DNA of 64,000 nt. It comes from Chitinophagaceae bacterium (GTDB taxonomy: Bacteria > Bacteroidota > Bacteroidia > Chitinophagales > Chitinophagaceae). Shown one piece after another: positions 42,479-52,622 of this stretch. Positions within the stretch are counted from its first letter, which is position 1. Every line of letters begins with the position of its first letter. A program made the translations under genes and the position numbers. The stretch is from the NCBI GenBank assembly GCA_022843585.1, contig JALHNJ010000007.1, forward strand, positions 62,001 to 126,000, written 5' to 3'. The notes beneath the pieces were generated by a model. The model was given only the letters and a program-made list of their open reading frames with translations, ran no database searches and was not told the origin of the DNA.

Positions 42479-44677
42479 TTACAACGATGGTATTGCAACA
42501 AATAGTGTACAGCCTTTTCCAGGTTCTGTTTGCACATCTGTTTCACCATTGTAGAAATTTACTCTTTCGTAAATATTTGACAGCCCAATGCCACGATGTG
42601 TTTGTTTCGGACAGAATCCAATTCCATCGTCTTTAATAATAAGGTGAGTATCTCCATCCCTATTCTGCAACACAATATCTACCCTCTTCGCTTTGCTATG
42701 TTTAAGAATATTCTTTAGTTGTTCTTGCACAATTCGCAAAAGGGTAACTTTCTTTCCCTGAGAAAGCATTTCGTTTTCATAATCGAAAACAAACTTTATT
42801 TTAATATCTGTAGCAAGATGAATATCATCTATTAAAGTTTGAATACTTTCTACAAGACTTTTTCCGGTAAGTTGTGGCAATACCAGCTCCTTCGATAATT
42901 TTCGAATTTCTTCTATAGCCAGTAGAATATAATCAACCGTCTTTTTCTTTGTGGCCTTTTCTTCTTTACCAATAGGCTTCATCATGTCTACAAAGAGTTT
43001 CGCCGTAGATAATATCTGGTTAACATTATCGTGAAGTTCATGGCCAATTCTTGTACGTTCCTTTTCTTGTGCTCTTATGATAGTTTCAGAAATCTCTTTT
43101 TGGCGTTCTAACTTTTCCGTCATTAACTCTCCTTCCAGCTGCTTAAGATTAGTAACATCATGCAATGAGCCGATCATTTTAACAGGCAACCCGTTTTCAT
43201 AAACGATATAACCTTTATCCCGCACATGTTTGTAGGTACCGTCGGCGCATTTGAAAAGATATTCTTCCTCCCATGATTGTTCTTTGTTATCCGTACTTTC
43301 TTTTACTTTATCGCTAACTCTGTTCCTGTCATCCGGATGTATTCGACGTAACCACCAAGAAAGACCTTTCGGTGCATCCATATTGTACCCGATCATATCC
43401 ATTAATGCATCGTTACGAAATATTTGCCCGGTTTGCATATCCCATTCCCAAATCGCATCTGAAGTAGCTCTGGTCAACAATAACAGCCGGTCATTTGACT
43501 GGCGTAGTCTTTTTTCTATTTCGTATTTATCGGTAAGATTAATAGCATAACCACCTAATAATCGCTTACCTGATGTACTATCAATTTCAAAAAGGCTGAT
43601 ATGAAAAACTAGGTTGGTGCCATCGGCCAGTTCAGCTCTTTCAATATGTTCTGCAGGTTTGCCGGTTCGCAATACTTCAACATGCTTGGCATACATGTTA
43701 GCAACAATAGAACCGGGTACTAGTTCTGTTATCTTCTTATTCAATGCATCAGCTTCTTCCAATCGAAAATATTGCAGGAAGGTATGGCTCGCAAAAACCA
43801 AATACTCATCTTCATCAACTACCCACGCCAGATTAGGCGTTTGCTTCATAAATGCTTTGAATAATGCATCTCTTTCTTTTAACTGACTTGAAAGTAATCT
43901 CTCCTTGGTTATATCAATAATATTGGTAACTACAGAAAAAACCGTATGAGTAACTTCATCAAATAATGGTTGGGAGCTAAAGTGTAACCACCTGGTTTCC
44001 CCATTACGAAGGCGAACGATCAACACTTCAGCTTGTGGCTGCCCTGTTTTTAATGCCTGCATAAAAGGTGTATCAGCAAATAAAACTGCATTATTGCTTT
44101 CATTAGTAATTTGCCATGCTAAATTCCAGAGACTTTCAATATCAGTAAGTTGATACAGTCGCTCTAGTGTAGTACTAAATATTTCAGCAGCCCGCTGGTT
44201 AACTGCTATCAATTCTCCGTTTATATCCTGGAAAAGAATTCCCGCACTCAATCCTTCAACAATTAGTTGATAATTTTTTTCACCTAATTTATTATACTGG
44301 CTTAACCTTTTATCATCAAGAATTTTATGGCCAACACATAAAAACATATTACGACCTTCCTCATCAATGGTTGAACTGATCTGCCATTTTGTAGGATGAT
44401 AATAACCGTTTTTTAAATAAAGCTCCATTGAACTGGTAGTACAATTAGCCGCCTCTTTAATTGCAGATTTAAAATCATTAACATTGACCGGGTGGAGGAA
44501 ATCAAAAAAGTTTACACCTTTCGTTTTCAGGTTTTGGAGGTGAAGAGTTTTCACCATGTTTGCATTGGCACTTATTATTTTGCCATCTTCATTAATAAGA
44601 GATAGAAGAAGCTCCCGACCCTGTTCACTTTCACTAATAATCTTCTTTAACGCAGACCACTTCGCTTTCATTTTCAC
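42479..44677 (-). CDS. Soluble PAS-domain histidine kinase (HisKA_3/NarX type)
   Basis: 732 aa with no transmembrane helix. Four PAS modules: ~20-110, ~130-250, ~270-390 and a PAS_3-type at ~400-520 (RLLLLTRATSDAIWEWDMQT). The dimerization/phosphorylation helix has the phosphate-accepting His in KERTRIGHELHDNVNQI, then a HATPase_c domain with GIGFCPKQTHRGIGLSNI (G1 box). It is a NarL-partner type kinase, so the adjacent RR at 44706 and the LuxR-type RRs nearby are the likely partners. The signal it senses is unknown. Confidence 0.9.
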   Translation of the reverse strand: MKMKAKWSALKKIISESEQGRELLLSLINEDGKIISANANMVKTLHLQNLKTKGVNFFDFLHPVNVNDFKSAIKEAANCTTSSMELYLKNGYYHPTKWQISSTIDEEGRNMFLCVGHKILDDKRLSQYNKLGEKNYQLIVEGLSAGILFQDINGELIAVNQRAAEIFSTTLERLYQLTDIESLWNLAWQITNESNNAVLFADTPFMQALKTGQPQAEVLIVRLRNGETRWLHFSSQPLFDEVTHTVFSVVTNIIDITKERLLSSQLKERDALFKAFMKQTPNLAWVVDEDEYLVFASHTFLQYFRLEEADALNKKITELVPGSIVANMYAKHVEVLRTGKPAEHIERAELADGTNLVFHISLFEIDSTSGKRLLGGYAINLTDKYEIEKRLRQSNDRLLLLTRATSDAIWEWDMQTGQIFRNDALMDMIGYNMDAPKGLSWWLRRIHPDDRNRVSDKVKESTDNKEQSWEEEYLFKCADGTYKHVRDKGYIVYENGLPVKMIGSLHDVTNLKQLEGELMTEKLERQKEISETIIRAQEKERTRIGHELHDNVNQILSTAKLFVDMMKPIGKEEKATKKKTVDYILLAIEEIRKLSKELVLPQLTGKSLVESIQTLIDDIHLATDIKIKFVFDYENEMLSQGKKVTLLRIVQEQLKNILKHSKAKRVDIVLQNRDGDTHLIIKDDGIGFCPKQTHRGIGLSNIYERVNFYNGETDVQTEPGKGCTLFVAIPSL

Positions 44678-44705
44678 TAAATTATTTTTACTTATTCTTT
44701 TGAAT

Positions 44706-45083
44706 TTATTTTACAACTGCATTTTCACGAATAAGTGCAGGAACTTTTCCAAAATCATTAGATTTATCAATAAAGTGTTTAGCACCTAACTCAAAACATT
44801 GCTGACGATAATACTCATCAAAATGGTTGGTGATCATAACAACCTCACATTTGTAATTTTTCTCCCTGATATATTTTAGAATATCAATTCCATTTTTACC
44901 AGGCAGATTAATATCAAGGAGAACTACATCAGGCTTCTCTAAATCAAGCTGAATTTTTGCTTCTTCAAAATCAGTAGCTACAACAGTGTGGCTTACATTG
45001 GTCTCTTCTTCCAATAAGCCGATCATACGATCAACAAAATTCAGATTGTCATCAACAATTAATATTACCTGACCTTTATTCAT
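44706..45083 (-). CDS. Single-domain response regulator
   Basis: 125 aa receiver only. The acidic pair is D11/D12 in LIVDDN, the phosphorylated Asp is D57 (VVLLDINLPG) and Lys107 is in HFIDKSND. There is no output domain, so it may relay phosphate or act by protein contact. It lies 28 bp upstream (on the minus strand) of the 732-aa kinase and probably works with it. Confidence 0.9.
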   Translation of the reverse strand: MNKGQVILIVDDNLNFVDRMIGLLEEETNVSHTVVATDFEEAKIQLDLEKPDVVLLDINLPGKNGIDILKYIREKNYKCEVVMITNHFDEYYRQQCFELGAKHFIDKSNDFGKVPALIRENAVVK

Positions 45084-45179
45084 GAGGTTATCATACGGCT
45101 ACAAAGAAAGCACCAACAGAACGTAATAACTGTACGGGAATATGTATTATTAATGTAGCTATGCTACTACATTTTGCAA

Positions 45180-45209
45180 AAAACAGCTTGACTTAAATCA
45201 AGCTGTTTT
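45180..45209 (-). terminator. Terminator overlapping the 3' end of a response-regulator gene
   Basis: AAAACAGCTTGA/TCAAGCTGTTTT, 12-bp stem with loop CTTAAA. Its upstream arm (on the minus strand) is made by the last codons of the 209-aa regulator. Confidence 0.85.
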
Positions 45210-45822
45210 CAATAGCATACCGGGTTAATTCTGCATTGTTGCGCATATTCATCTTTTCCATAATACGGGAGCGGTAAGTACTAACAGTTGTGGCGCTAAG
45301 TGAAAGTTGAGTTGCTATATCTGAAATTGATTTTCCTGAAGCTATTAATTTGAAAACATCAAACTCTCTATCTGATAACGATTCATGCAGAGGCAAATCA
45401 GTAGTAACACCGAAAGAGTTGGCTAATTTATCGGCTATTCCGGGAGTAATAAATTTCTTTCCGTTTATAACTGTTTCTATAGCCCGAACAAGGTCATCAT
45501 GAATTGTTTCTTTACCCAGATAACCAGAAGCTCCGGCTTTCAATACCCGTATAGCATACTGTTCTTCGGGGTACATACTCATGATGAGTACGGGCAATTT
45601 GGGGAGCAATTGCTTGAGTTGCTGTAGTGCATCCAGGCCACTTCTTCCCGGCATGTTCATATCACATATAACCACATCCCAGGTTTCTTTTATTGCCTGA
45701 GCAATCAATGATTCCGCATCGCCAGCTTCTCCTATAGTAATAAAAGGATACTGCTCCGTAAGAATTTGTTTAAGGCCCCTTCGGACTATAGCATGATCAT
45801 CAGCAATAAGTATCCGTATCAT
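45193..45822 (-). CDS. NarL/FixJ-type response regulator with LuxR HTH
   Basis: 209 aa. Receiver with D8/D9 (IADDH) and phosphorylated D54 (VVICDMNMPG), and a LuxR-type HTH at ~145-209 (LSDREFDVFKLIASGKSISD..., STYRSRIMEKMNMRN). It is 9 bp downstream of the 12-PAS kinase gene on the minus strand, so it is its likely partner. It presumably activates or represses genes on phosphorylation. Confidence 0.92.
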   Translation of the reverse strand: MIRILIADDHAIVRRGLKQILTEQYPFITIGEAGDAESLIAQAIKETWDVVICDMNMPGRSGLDALQQLKQLLPKLPVLIMSMYPEEQYAIRVLKAGASGYLGKETIHDDLVRAIETVINGKKFITPGIADKLANSFGVTTDLPLHESLSDREFDVFKLIASGKSISDIATQLSLSATTVSTYRSRIMEKMNMRNNAELTRYAIENSLI

Positions 45823-45831
45823 AAAGATTCT

Positions 45832-48800
45832 TTATTTAGGGCTAAATGGAATTTTTACGCTAATTGTTGTTCCCTTTCCCAGTTCACTTATCGTTTCAAA
45901 AGCACCTCCCATCATAAGTGCTCTTTCATTCATACCCAGTATACCCAATTTTTTAGTGCCACTTGTTGCAAATTTATCAAATCCTTTACCATTGTCAGTT
46001 ATATCTAAAGTTATACCATCAGTATCTTGTCTTAAATTAACTTTCACCTCCTTTGCACCAGAATGTCTTGCAACATTAGTTAAAGATTCCTGGAAAATTC
46101 TGAATAAACCTGTTTTAATATTTTCTGGCAATTCCATATTCAACACATCATTTGAAAATATGGTTTTAATATCTGATCGCTTTTCAAACTCTTCTAACTG
46201 CCACTCCATTGCTGCTACTAATCCTAAATCGTCAAGCAAGCTTGGTCGGAGGTCAGATGCTATTCTTCTTACTGTTTTTACGGTACCATCCAACATCTCT
46301 AACAAGTCTTTTATTTTCTGTTTTACTGGTGCTATTGCGTCAGGTCCAATTTTTTTATTTAACCAGGATACATCCATTTTAAGTACAGTGAGATGCTGCC
46401 CAAGCTCATCATGAATTTCACGGGCAATATGTGTTCTTTCTTCCTCTCTTATGTTATTTAAGTATCCTGTTAATTGCCTTAACTGATCCGACGTTCGTTT
46501 TATTTCTGCCTCGCTTTTTAGTTTTTCTGTAACATCTATAGCTACAACTAACCTGCCTGGGATATTATTATACAGAATGTCGTGAGAATTTATTTCAACA
46601 TCGATAAATGCTCCATCCTTCTTTTTATGCTTCCAAACCCCGGTACTACGAATACCTGGCTGATATTTCTTGGATTCAGCAATAAACCGATCTTTATCTT
46701 CCTCTGGCCTTAAGCTAATTAAGTCCAATTCCATAAACTCTTCTTTTGAGTACCCATAATGAATTATTGCAGCCTCATTAACATCAAGAACTTGATAATT
46801 ACCAGTTCCATATACCCACATTGGTAATGGGCTATTTCTGAAAAGCAGTCTATACTTTTCCTCGCTTGCTTCAAGCTCTTTTTGGGCTTCTTTGAGAGCC
46901 GATACATCAATACCGGTTCCAATTAATGACCGTTTATTATCAATTTCTAAACGGGACGCTTTAAAATAATAGGGCCTTCTTTTTCCATCTTTAAAAACAA
47001 AATCTGCCTCCGCATCTCCCTCTCCTTCATTAAATACCTTTTTAATCCGCTCCTCAATAAGAGCAAGCCCCTCGCCTTCAAAAAAATTAACTGGGCGCAT
47101 CTTTGAAATTTCGATTGCCGAATAGCCTGAAACCACTTCAAACTGCTTATTCCACCTCAAGAATCGGCGATTTTCATCATACCAATAAAAAATACCCGGT
47201 AAACTATCAATCAACTTATCTGACAAATCCCTTTCTAACTGTAATTTTTTCTGCGCATCTATCCTGTCTGTTAAATCTCTTATTACAGATAAAAAGCGAC
47301 CATCTGGTAATTTCTGTGACCGGACTTCTGTCTGCACTTCGGTGCCGTCTTTCCGCTTCATTATTCTTTGTTTTACTGTGGAGGCCCCTCCGCTAAGTAC
47401 ATCATACCTTACCGGACTAGCTGACAACTCTTTTGCAGTAAGAATTTGTGATAGCGACATATTTGCTAACTCTTCTTTAGAATACCCAAGCAACTCAACA
47501 GCACCGCTATTTACATCCAGAATTCTTCCCGCTGCATCATACAAGGCAATGGCATCAACAGCCTGCTCTACTAATGTGCGGTATTTTTCTTCATTTAGTT
47601 TTATTGTTTCTGCTGCTTTTTTTCGTTCTGTAATATCTCTTATGAATGCACAGAAAAATTCACTGGCTCCCTGCTTTACCGGGGTAATACTGATTTCTAC
47701 CGGAAATTCATGTCCGCTTTTGTTTAGCGCCGACATTTCCAACAATTTATTCAGAACAGGTCCTTCACCAGTTTTAATATAATGTTGTATTCCTTTTTTA
47801 TGATGGTCCCGGTACTTTAATGGTATGATAGTTTCTTCGAGAGTCTTGCCGAGAATTTCTGATTCCTTCCAGCCAAAAATCTTTTCCGCCTGTGGCGTCC
47901 AGAAAATAATAGCACCTTCTAAATCAATGCTTACAATGGCATCAAGTGCAGAGTTCATTATTAACCTGCGTGTTTCTTCTGCACTCCTGATCAGTTCTTC
48001 GGATTTTTTCCGTTCTGTTATGTCTATAATACTTCCCCGTACCAGCGTTTTATCTTTCGATGGCAGTAAGGCAAGCCAAACTTCACAAGGAATTAGTTTT
48101 CCCTCAGCATCCCTATGAATCCATTCAAATGAAGTTTTTTTCCCACTTACAGCCAGGTTGATCTTATCAATTGCCATTTCAACTGATGATATTCCCCCCG
48201 GTTGAAAGTCCGGACTTAATTCCGCGGGGCCAACTCTCATTAATTCTTCTTTCGACATTTTAAAAAGACGGGTAGCACTTTCACTTACACTACTAAATTT
48301 TTGTGTATCCATGTCAAGTACCACCAATGCTTCAGGTGCATTTTCTACCAGGGTACGATAAAGATTTTCACTTTCCAGTATTTTTTCTTCAGCTGCTTTC
48401 CTGGCAGAAATATCTTTTGTAGATATATAAACACCTATCACTTCTCCGCTTTCGTCTTTTACCGGCAGATAATTAACTAATACCCACGGAGGAAAATTTT
48501 CAAGGTGAATGCTAAGCTCATACTCGACCTTTTCACCTAAAAATGCTCTCTTCAAACTTGTGCGGATAGGCTCATCTTTTTCATCTGGTATGAGATTCAA
48601 AATATTCATACCAACTGTAACTGGCTTGCCCCATGCTTTTTCAAGATTATACTGTGCCACTTTGTTGATTAAAGTAACCCTGCAATCCCTGTCCAACACA
48701 TAAAAACTTTCTGCAGCACCTGATAAAACATAGTGCATATTTTTCTCAGAATTACGTAAAGCCTCTGTCGCCAGCTTTCTTTCTGTTATATCATCAATCG

Positions 48801-51750
48801 TCCCGATATACCCCGTTATCATTTCATTGTTATTATAGAGAGGCACTGCATTGCCGCTAACCCAGCGTATACCGCCATTTTTGTGCACCAGGCGATACTC
48901 TGACATTGACACAACACCTTCGGCTGATTTTTTATACCAACTGCTTTGCAGTTCGCCTACATCATCAGGATGTACTGCATCAATCCAGCCATCACCCATT
49001 GCCTCTTCAAACGTCATTCCGGTAAATCTTAGCCATGTTTCATTTACATAAGTAGTTTTACCAGTAATATCAGTTTGAAAAATTCCTACTGGTGCATTTT
49101 CTGTAAGTGTACGGAATCGAAGTTCATTATTGATTAGTTTTTCTTCTGCCCTTTTCCTTTCTGTTATATCACGGCCAAATGCAATTATTTTACCACCCTC
49201 TAATAAACGGGCCGTTACTTCAACATCGAGCAGCGACCCGTCTTTTTTCTTTAACTGCCGGTTAATTCTTATTGGTTGCCCGGCTAAAAGTTCAGCATAC
49301 TTCTCAGGATTTTCAATAATATTACCTGTTAAAAAATCCTGTAAGCGTAAAGATGTAAACTCATCGTAAGTATACCCCATCATTGCAGCGGCACTATTAT
49401 TAAAGTTGTATACTGTTCCATCAACGGAATAGATAATTATAGCATCAGTTGCCTGCTCAATAAGTGAGCGGTAACGTTCTTCACTTGCACGCAACTCTTT
49501 TTCAGCAAGATATATTTCTGTTACATCAACCATTGACCCAATCATTCTGGATGCTTTACCATCGTTATCCCGAATGATATGTCCCCTATCCAGAAAATGT
49601 AAATAGGTGCCGTCTGCTTTTGCGTACCTGTATTCCTCTTTCCATACAAGTTCATTACCTGCAAATGTTATTTTTAATTTTTCCTTCACCCTTAAAATAT
49701 CGTCAGGATGTATGTTTTGGTACCAATTATCTATAAGAACTATTTCCTTTTTTTTACTAAAGCCCATCTTAGTATAGTAGCTATCATTCCACCACAGGCT
49801 ATCATTGGTAAGATCCCAGTCCCATACAAAATCACTGGTTGCCTTTGCAATAATCTGAAAACGGGCATTTGCTTTTAAAACCTCCTCTTCTGTTTTCTTC
49901 TTTTCGCTAATGTCCCTTATAAATACAAGCAGGCGGCCATCATTTAAAAGTCTTGCATTAACTTCTACCAGTACCGGATCACCATATTTATTCCTGATTA
50001 GCCGTTCGGTAATTACATTCTTTCCTTCCTTTAATTCTTCAAAGTGAAAAGGATGTTGCTTAAAATCCTCCTTATCAACTATATCAAAAATGCTGAGTTC
50101 CGAAAGTTCTTCTTTAGAATACTGGGAAATGTTACAAGCTGCGGGATTTGTAACAATAAACTTTCCATTTGTATCAGCTACAAAAATTCCATCCGTAGCC
50201 TGATCAATGAGGCCTCTGTATTTTTCTTCGCTTTGACTTAACTCTTCTCTGGCAAGAAAAAGATCAGTTACATCTGCCATTGATCCTATCAACCGAATGG
50301 CCTTACCGTTTTCATCCCGCATTACATATGACCTGTCGTAAATATGAAGATAAGTGCCGTCCGCTTTTTTAAACCGATATTCATCACTCCATGTAGCAAG
50401 AGTAGTTCGTGTAAGAATATACTCAATGTGTTCCTGTACCCTTTGTTTATCATCCGGATGAAGATGATCATCCCAAAAAGAAGTGTTGGTAATAGTTTTA
50501 TTGTCGCTAAACCCGAATTTATTATAGAAATTATTATTCCACCAAACACTACCCCCCTCCCGTAAGTCTGCATCCCATACAACGTCATTTGTAGCACTTG
50601 CAATTATATTAAACCGCTCAAGTGCCTCTTTTAACTCGGCCGTCTTTTCTGCTACCTGGCTATTAAGTTTTTGATTAAATTCTGTAAGTAATTGCTCCGA
50701 TAATTTCTTTTCAGTGATATTTCTATGAACAATACTATACCCAGTGACATTATTATTTTTATCCTTAAGTTGCGTATAGGAACCTTGTATATAAATTGAT
50801 TGCCCGTTCTTTTTTTTATACTCCAGCTCTTCTGACAAATATGCTGACTTTTTAAAAAGATTAATGATGCGTTCTTTCTCATATGGTAATTTTTCAGCCT
50901 GTAAGAGTTCCTGGTAATTTTTCCCGATTGCTTCATCTTTCGAATAACCATAAACTTCTGTGGCACCATTATTCCAACTTTGAATCGTAAAATCTTTATC
51001 AACTGATATAATTGCTTCTCCTGCCTGGTCTACAATATCAGCCAGATAAGAAATTCTTTTTTCATTTTTCTCTCTTTGCTTCAGATCACTAAAAATGCGA
51101 AAGAAAAAAAGGCATAAAAAAATTAGAAATAATGCTGCTAATATTCCAAAAAGCTTTGCTGTTTCTCCGGCAACAGTTTCCCGGTCTGCGTTGGATCTGT
51201 TTAATAGTTCCCTGTCTTCTGTTTCAATTTGAAGAATTGTCTCCCGAATTTTTTCCATCAACTCCATTCCTTTGCCGGACTGGAGTATTTTCGTAGCCGT
51301 ATCCCGGCCTAACTTATCAATAATTTGAATAGAGCTATTGGCGAATAATACTTTTTCCCTTACTAATTGTAATAAATGGATAAGCTCTTGTTTACGGTTC
51401 GGATATACAGAAAAAAGCTCCCGTATTGCGTTGGTGTCTTTATCTAGTTTTTGAAGTCCCAGGTTATAAGGCTCAAGAAATTCTTTATTGGTTGAAATTA
51501 TATATCCCCGCTGACCGGTTTCAATATCCTGCATATCATCCATTATAGCTTCCATTGCCCGTAATGATTGCAGCGTTTTATTGACTAACTGGTTATCTGC
51601 TGCCGCTTTTTCCATGTTACGGTAGCTATACCACGCAAAAAAAGAGATGACAAAAAGAGAGATTATAAGACCGAAAAAAATGTTACGTCGTGTATAGAAA
51701 TAACGCATGGTGTAAGGCTTGCTTTGACAACTATCTGTTGCATCAATCAA
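45832..51750 (-). CDS. Twelve-PAS membrane histidine kinase
   Basis: 1972 aa. An N-terminal transmembrane helix (~24-42), a CHASE3-type extracytoplasmic region (~45-195, NKEFLEPYNLGLQKLDKDTN) and a second helix (~198-222). I then count twelve PAS modules (repeating patterns such as FRTLTENAPVGIFQTDITG, FQIIAKATSDFVWDWD and YRTLVEQAVDAIALYDAAG), each with a PAC-like closing strand, then HisKA_3 (EERTHIAREIHDELGQHL) and HATPase_c (DNGKGFDKFA, LGILGMNERALMMGG). An ATG 14 codons in (51708) is another possible start. Co-directional with the regulator genes on both sides (gaps of 9 and 17 bp). Confidence 0.93.
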   Translation of the reverse strand: MIDATDSCQSKPYTMRYFYTRRNIFFGLIISLFVISFFAWYSYRNMEKAAADNQLVNKTLQSLRAMEAIMDDMQDIETGQRGYIISTNKEFLEPYNLGLQKLDKDTNAIRELFSVYPNRKQELIHLLQLVREKVLFANSSIQIIDKLGRDTATKILQSGKGMELMEKIRETILQIETEDRELLNRSNADRETVAGETAKLFGILAALFLIFLCLFFFRIFSDLKQREKNEKRISYLADIVDQAGEAIISVDKDFTIQSWNNGATEVYGYSKDEAIGKNYQELLQAEKLPYEKERIINLFKKSAYLSEELEYKKKNGQSIYIQGSYTQLKDKNNNVTGYSIVHRNITEKKLSEQLLTEFNQKLNSQVAEKTAELKEALERFNIIASATNDVVWDADLREGGSVWWNNNFYNKFGFSDNKTITNTSFWDDHLHPDDKQRVQEHIEYILTRTTLATWSDEYRFKKADGTYLHIYDRSYVMRDENGKAIRLIGSMADVTDLFLAREELSQSEEKYRGLIDQATDGIFVADTNGKFIVTNPAACNISQYSKEELSELSIFDIVDKEDFKQHPFHFEELKEGKNVITERLIRNKYGDPVLVEVNARLLNDGRLLVFIRDISEKKKTEEEVLKANARFQIIAKATSDFVWDWDLTNDSLWWNDSYYTKMGFSKKKEIVLIDNWYQNIHPDDILRVKEKLKITFAGNELVWKEEYRYAKADGTYLHFLDRGHIIRDNDGKASRMIGSMVDVTEIYLAEKELRASEERYRSLIEQATDAIIIYSVDGTVYNFNNSAAAMMGYTYDEFTSLRLQDFLTGNIIENPEKYAELLAGQPIRINRQLKKKDGSLLDVEVTARLLEGGKIIAFGRDITERKRAEEKLINNELRFRTLTENAPVGIFQTDITGKTTYVNETWLRFTGMTFEEAMGDGWIDAVHPDDVGELQSSWYKKSAEGVVSMSEYRLVHKNGGIRWVSGNAVPLYNNNEMITGYIGTIDDITERKLATEALRNSEKNMHYVLSGAAESFYVLDRDCRVTLINKVAQYNLEKAWGKPVTVGMNILNLIPDEKDEPIRTSLKRAFLGEKVEYELSIHLENFPPWVLVNYLPVKDESGEVIGVYISTKDISARKAAEEKILESENLYRTLVENAPEALVVLDMDTQKFSSVSESATRLFKMSKEELMRVGPAELSPDFQPGGISSVEMAIDKINLAVSGKKTSFEWIHRDAEGKLIPCEVWLALLPSKDKTLVRGSIIDITERKKSEELIRSAEETRRLIMNSALDAIVSIDLEGAIIFWTPQAEKIFGWKESEILGKTLEETIIPLKYRDHHKKGIQHYIKTGEGPVLNKLLEMSALNKSGHEFPVEISITPVKQGASEFFCAFIRDITERKKAAETIKLNEEKYRTLVEQAVDAIALYDAAGRILDVNSGAVELLGYSKEELANMSLSQILTAKELSASPVRYDVLSGGASTVKQRIMKRKDGTEVQTEVRSQKLPDGRFLSVIRDLTDRIDAQKKLQLERDLSDKLIDSLPGIFYWYDENRRFLRWNKQFEVVSGYSAIEISKMRPVNFFEGEGLALIEERIKKVFNEGEGDAEADFVFKDGKRRPYYFKASRLEIDNKRSLIGTGIDVSALKEAQKELEASEEKYRLLFRNSPLPMWVYGTGNYQVLDVNEAAIIHYGYSKEEFMELDLISLRPEEDKDRFIAESKKYQPGIRSTGVWKHKKKDGAFIDVEINSHDILYNNIPGRLVVAIDVTEKLKSEAEIKRTSDQLRQLTGYLNNIREEERTHIAREIHDELGQHLTVLKMDVSWLNKKIGPDAIAPVKQKIKDLLEMLDGTVKTVRRIASDLRPSLLDDLGLVAAMEWQLEEFEKRSDIKTIFSNDVLNMELPENIKTGLFRIFQESLTNVARHSGAKEVKVNLRQDTDGITLDITDNGKGFDKFATSGTKKLGILGMNERALMMGGAFETISELGKGTTISVKIPFSPK

Positions 51751-51767
51751 TTAACACATAGAAAGTA

Positions 51768-52403
51768 CTATAACCCATGAGAATTAATAAAATTGACCAA
51801 TGCTGCCGTATTTTTTAAATTCAGTTTTTTAAGAATATTATACCGGTGCACCTCAACAGTTTTTAAAGATATGTCCAAACGCACAGCAATTTCTTTTGAA
51901 GACAGTCCTTCCCTTATAAGCTTAACAATATCTAGTTCCCGCTTAGAAAGTAAGTTTAAATCGGTCTTTACTCCGTCATCTTCAAGTTCCTGTTGAGCAA
52001 GAATATTTTTCACTTCATCACATATATATTTCTTACCGTCGTTTACTTCTATAATCGCAGACAGCAACTCGTCCTTAGATGAATTTTTAGTAACATAACC
52101 CACCGCACCCATTTGCAACATTTTGCGGGCATAGGCGGGCATGGTATGCATAGAAATGCCTATTATTTTTGAGGTAGGGGAAACTTTACGAACAAGCTTT
52201 GTGGTTTCAAAGCCGTTTACAGGCGACATATTAATATCCATCAACACAATTCTAGGTTTAAGTGTTTTAGCAATTTCAACAGCCTCTTCAGCATTGCTGG
52301 TCTCACCTATTACCTCAAATCTGCTATCGCTATTGAGAATAAAGGACCATGATTCTCGTATAAGTTTATGATCGTCAACTAATAGAATTGAAATCTTGTC
52401 CAT
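51768..52403 (-). CDS. NarL/FixJ-type response regulator with LuxR HTH
   Basis: 211 aa. Receiver D10/D11 (LVDDH), phosphorylated D56 (IVLMDINMSPVNG), HTH at ~148-211 (LSKRELDIVKLIREGLSSKE, TVEVHRYNILKKLNLKN). It lies 17 bp upstream of the 12-PAS kinase and begins the unit regulator-kinase-regulator. Confidence 0.92.
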   Translation of the reverse strand: MDKISILLVDDHKLIRESWSFILNSDSRFEVIGETSNAEEAVEIAKTLKPRIVLMDINMSPVNGFETTKLVRKVSPTSKIIGISMHTMPAYARKMLQMGAVGYVTKNSSKDELLSAIIEVNDGKKYICDEVKNILAQQELEDDGVKTDLNLLSKRELDIVKLIREGLSSKEIAVRLDISLKTVEVHRYNILKKLNLKNTAALVNFINSHGL

Positions 52404-52573
52404 GTTACAGTTATTAGGTTTAGTGCTTGGTTATATAAGATAAGCAAAAAAAGGAATAACAATTGGAAAACAATCACACTAAAACAGATGAAACTAACTA
52501 AAATCAAGTTTTAAGTATATACACTTAGTATAAAAACATCATTTACTGCACCTTATAGTACATATATAACAAT

Positions 52574-52601
52574 GTGCCGGATACATAAAGTTATCCGGCA
52601 C
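52574..52601 (-). terminator. Hairpin downstream of the SusCD operon
   Basis: GTGCCGGATA (52574-52583), 8-nt loop, TATCCGGCAC (52592-52601): 10-bp stem, 22 bp after the last stop codon of the operon. The T-run is weak. Confidence 0.65.
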
Positions 52602-52622
52602 ACTAAATTAAAAGTTACAGCC

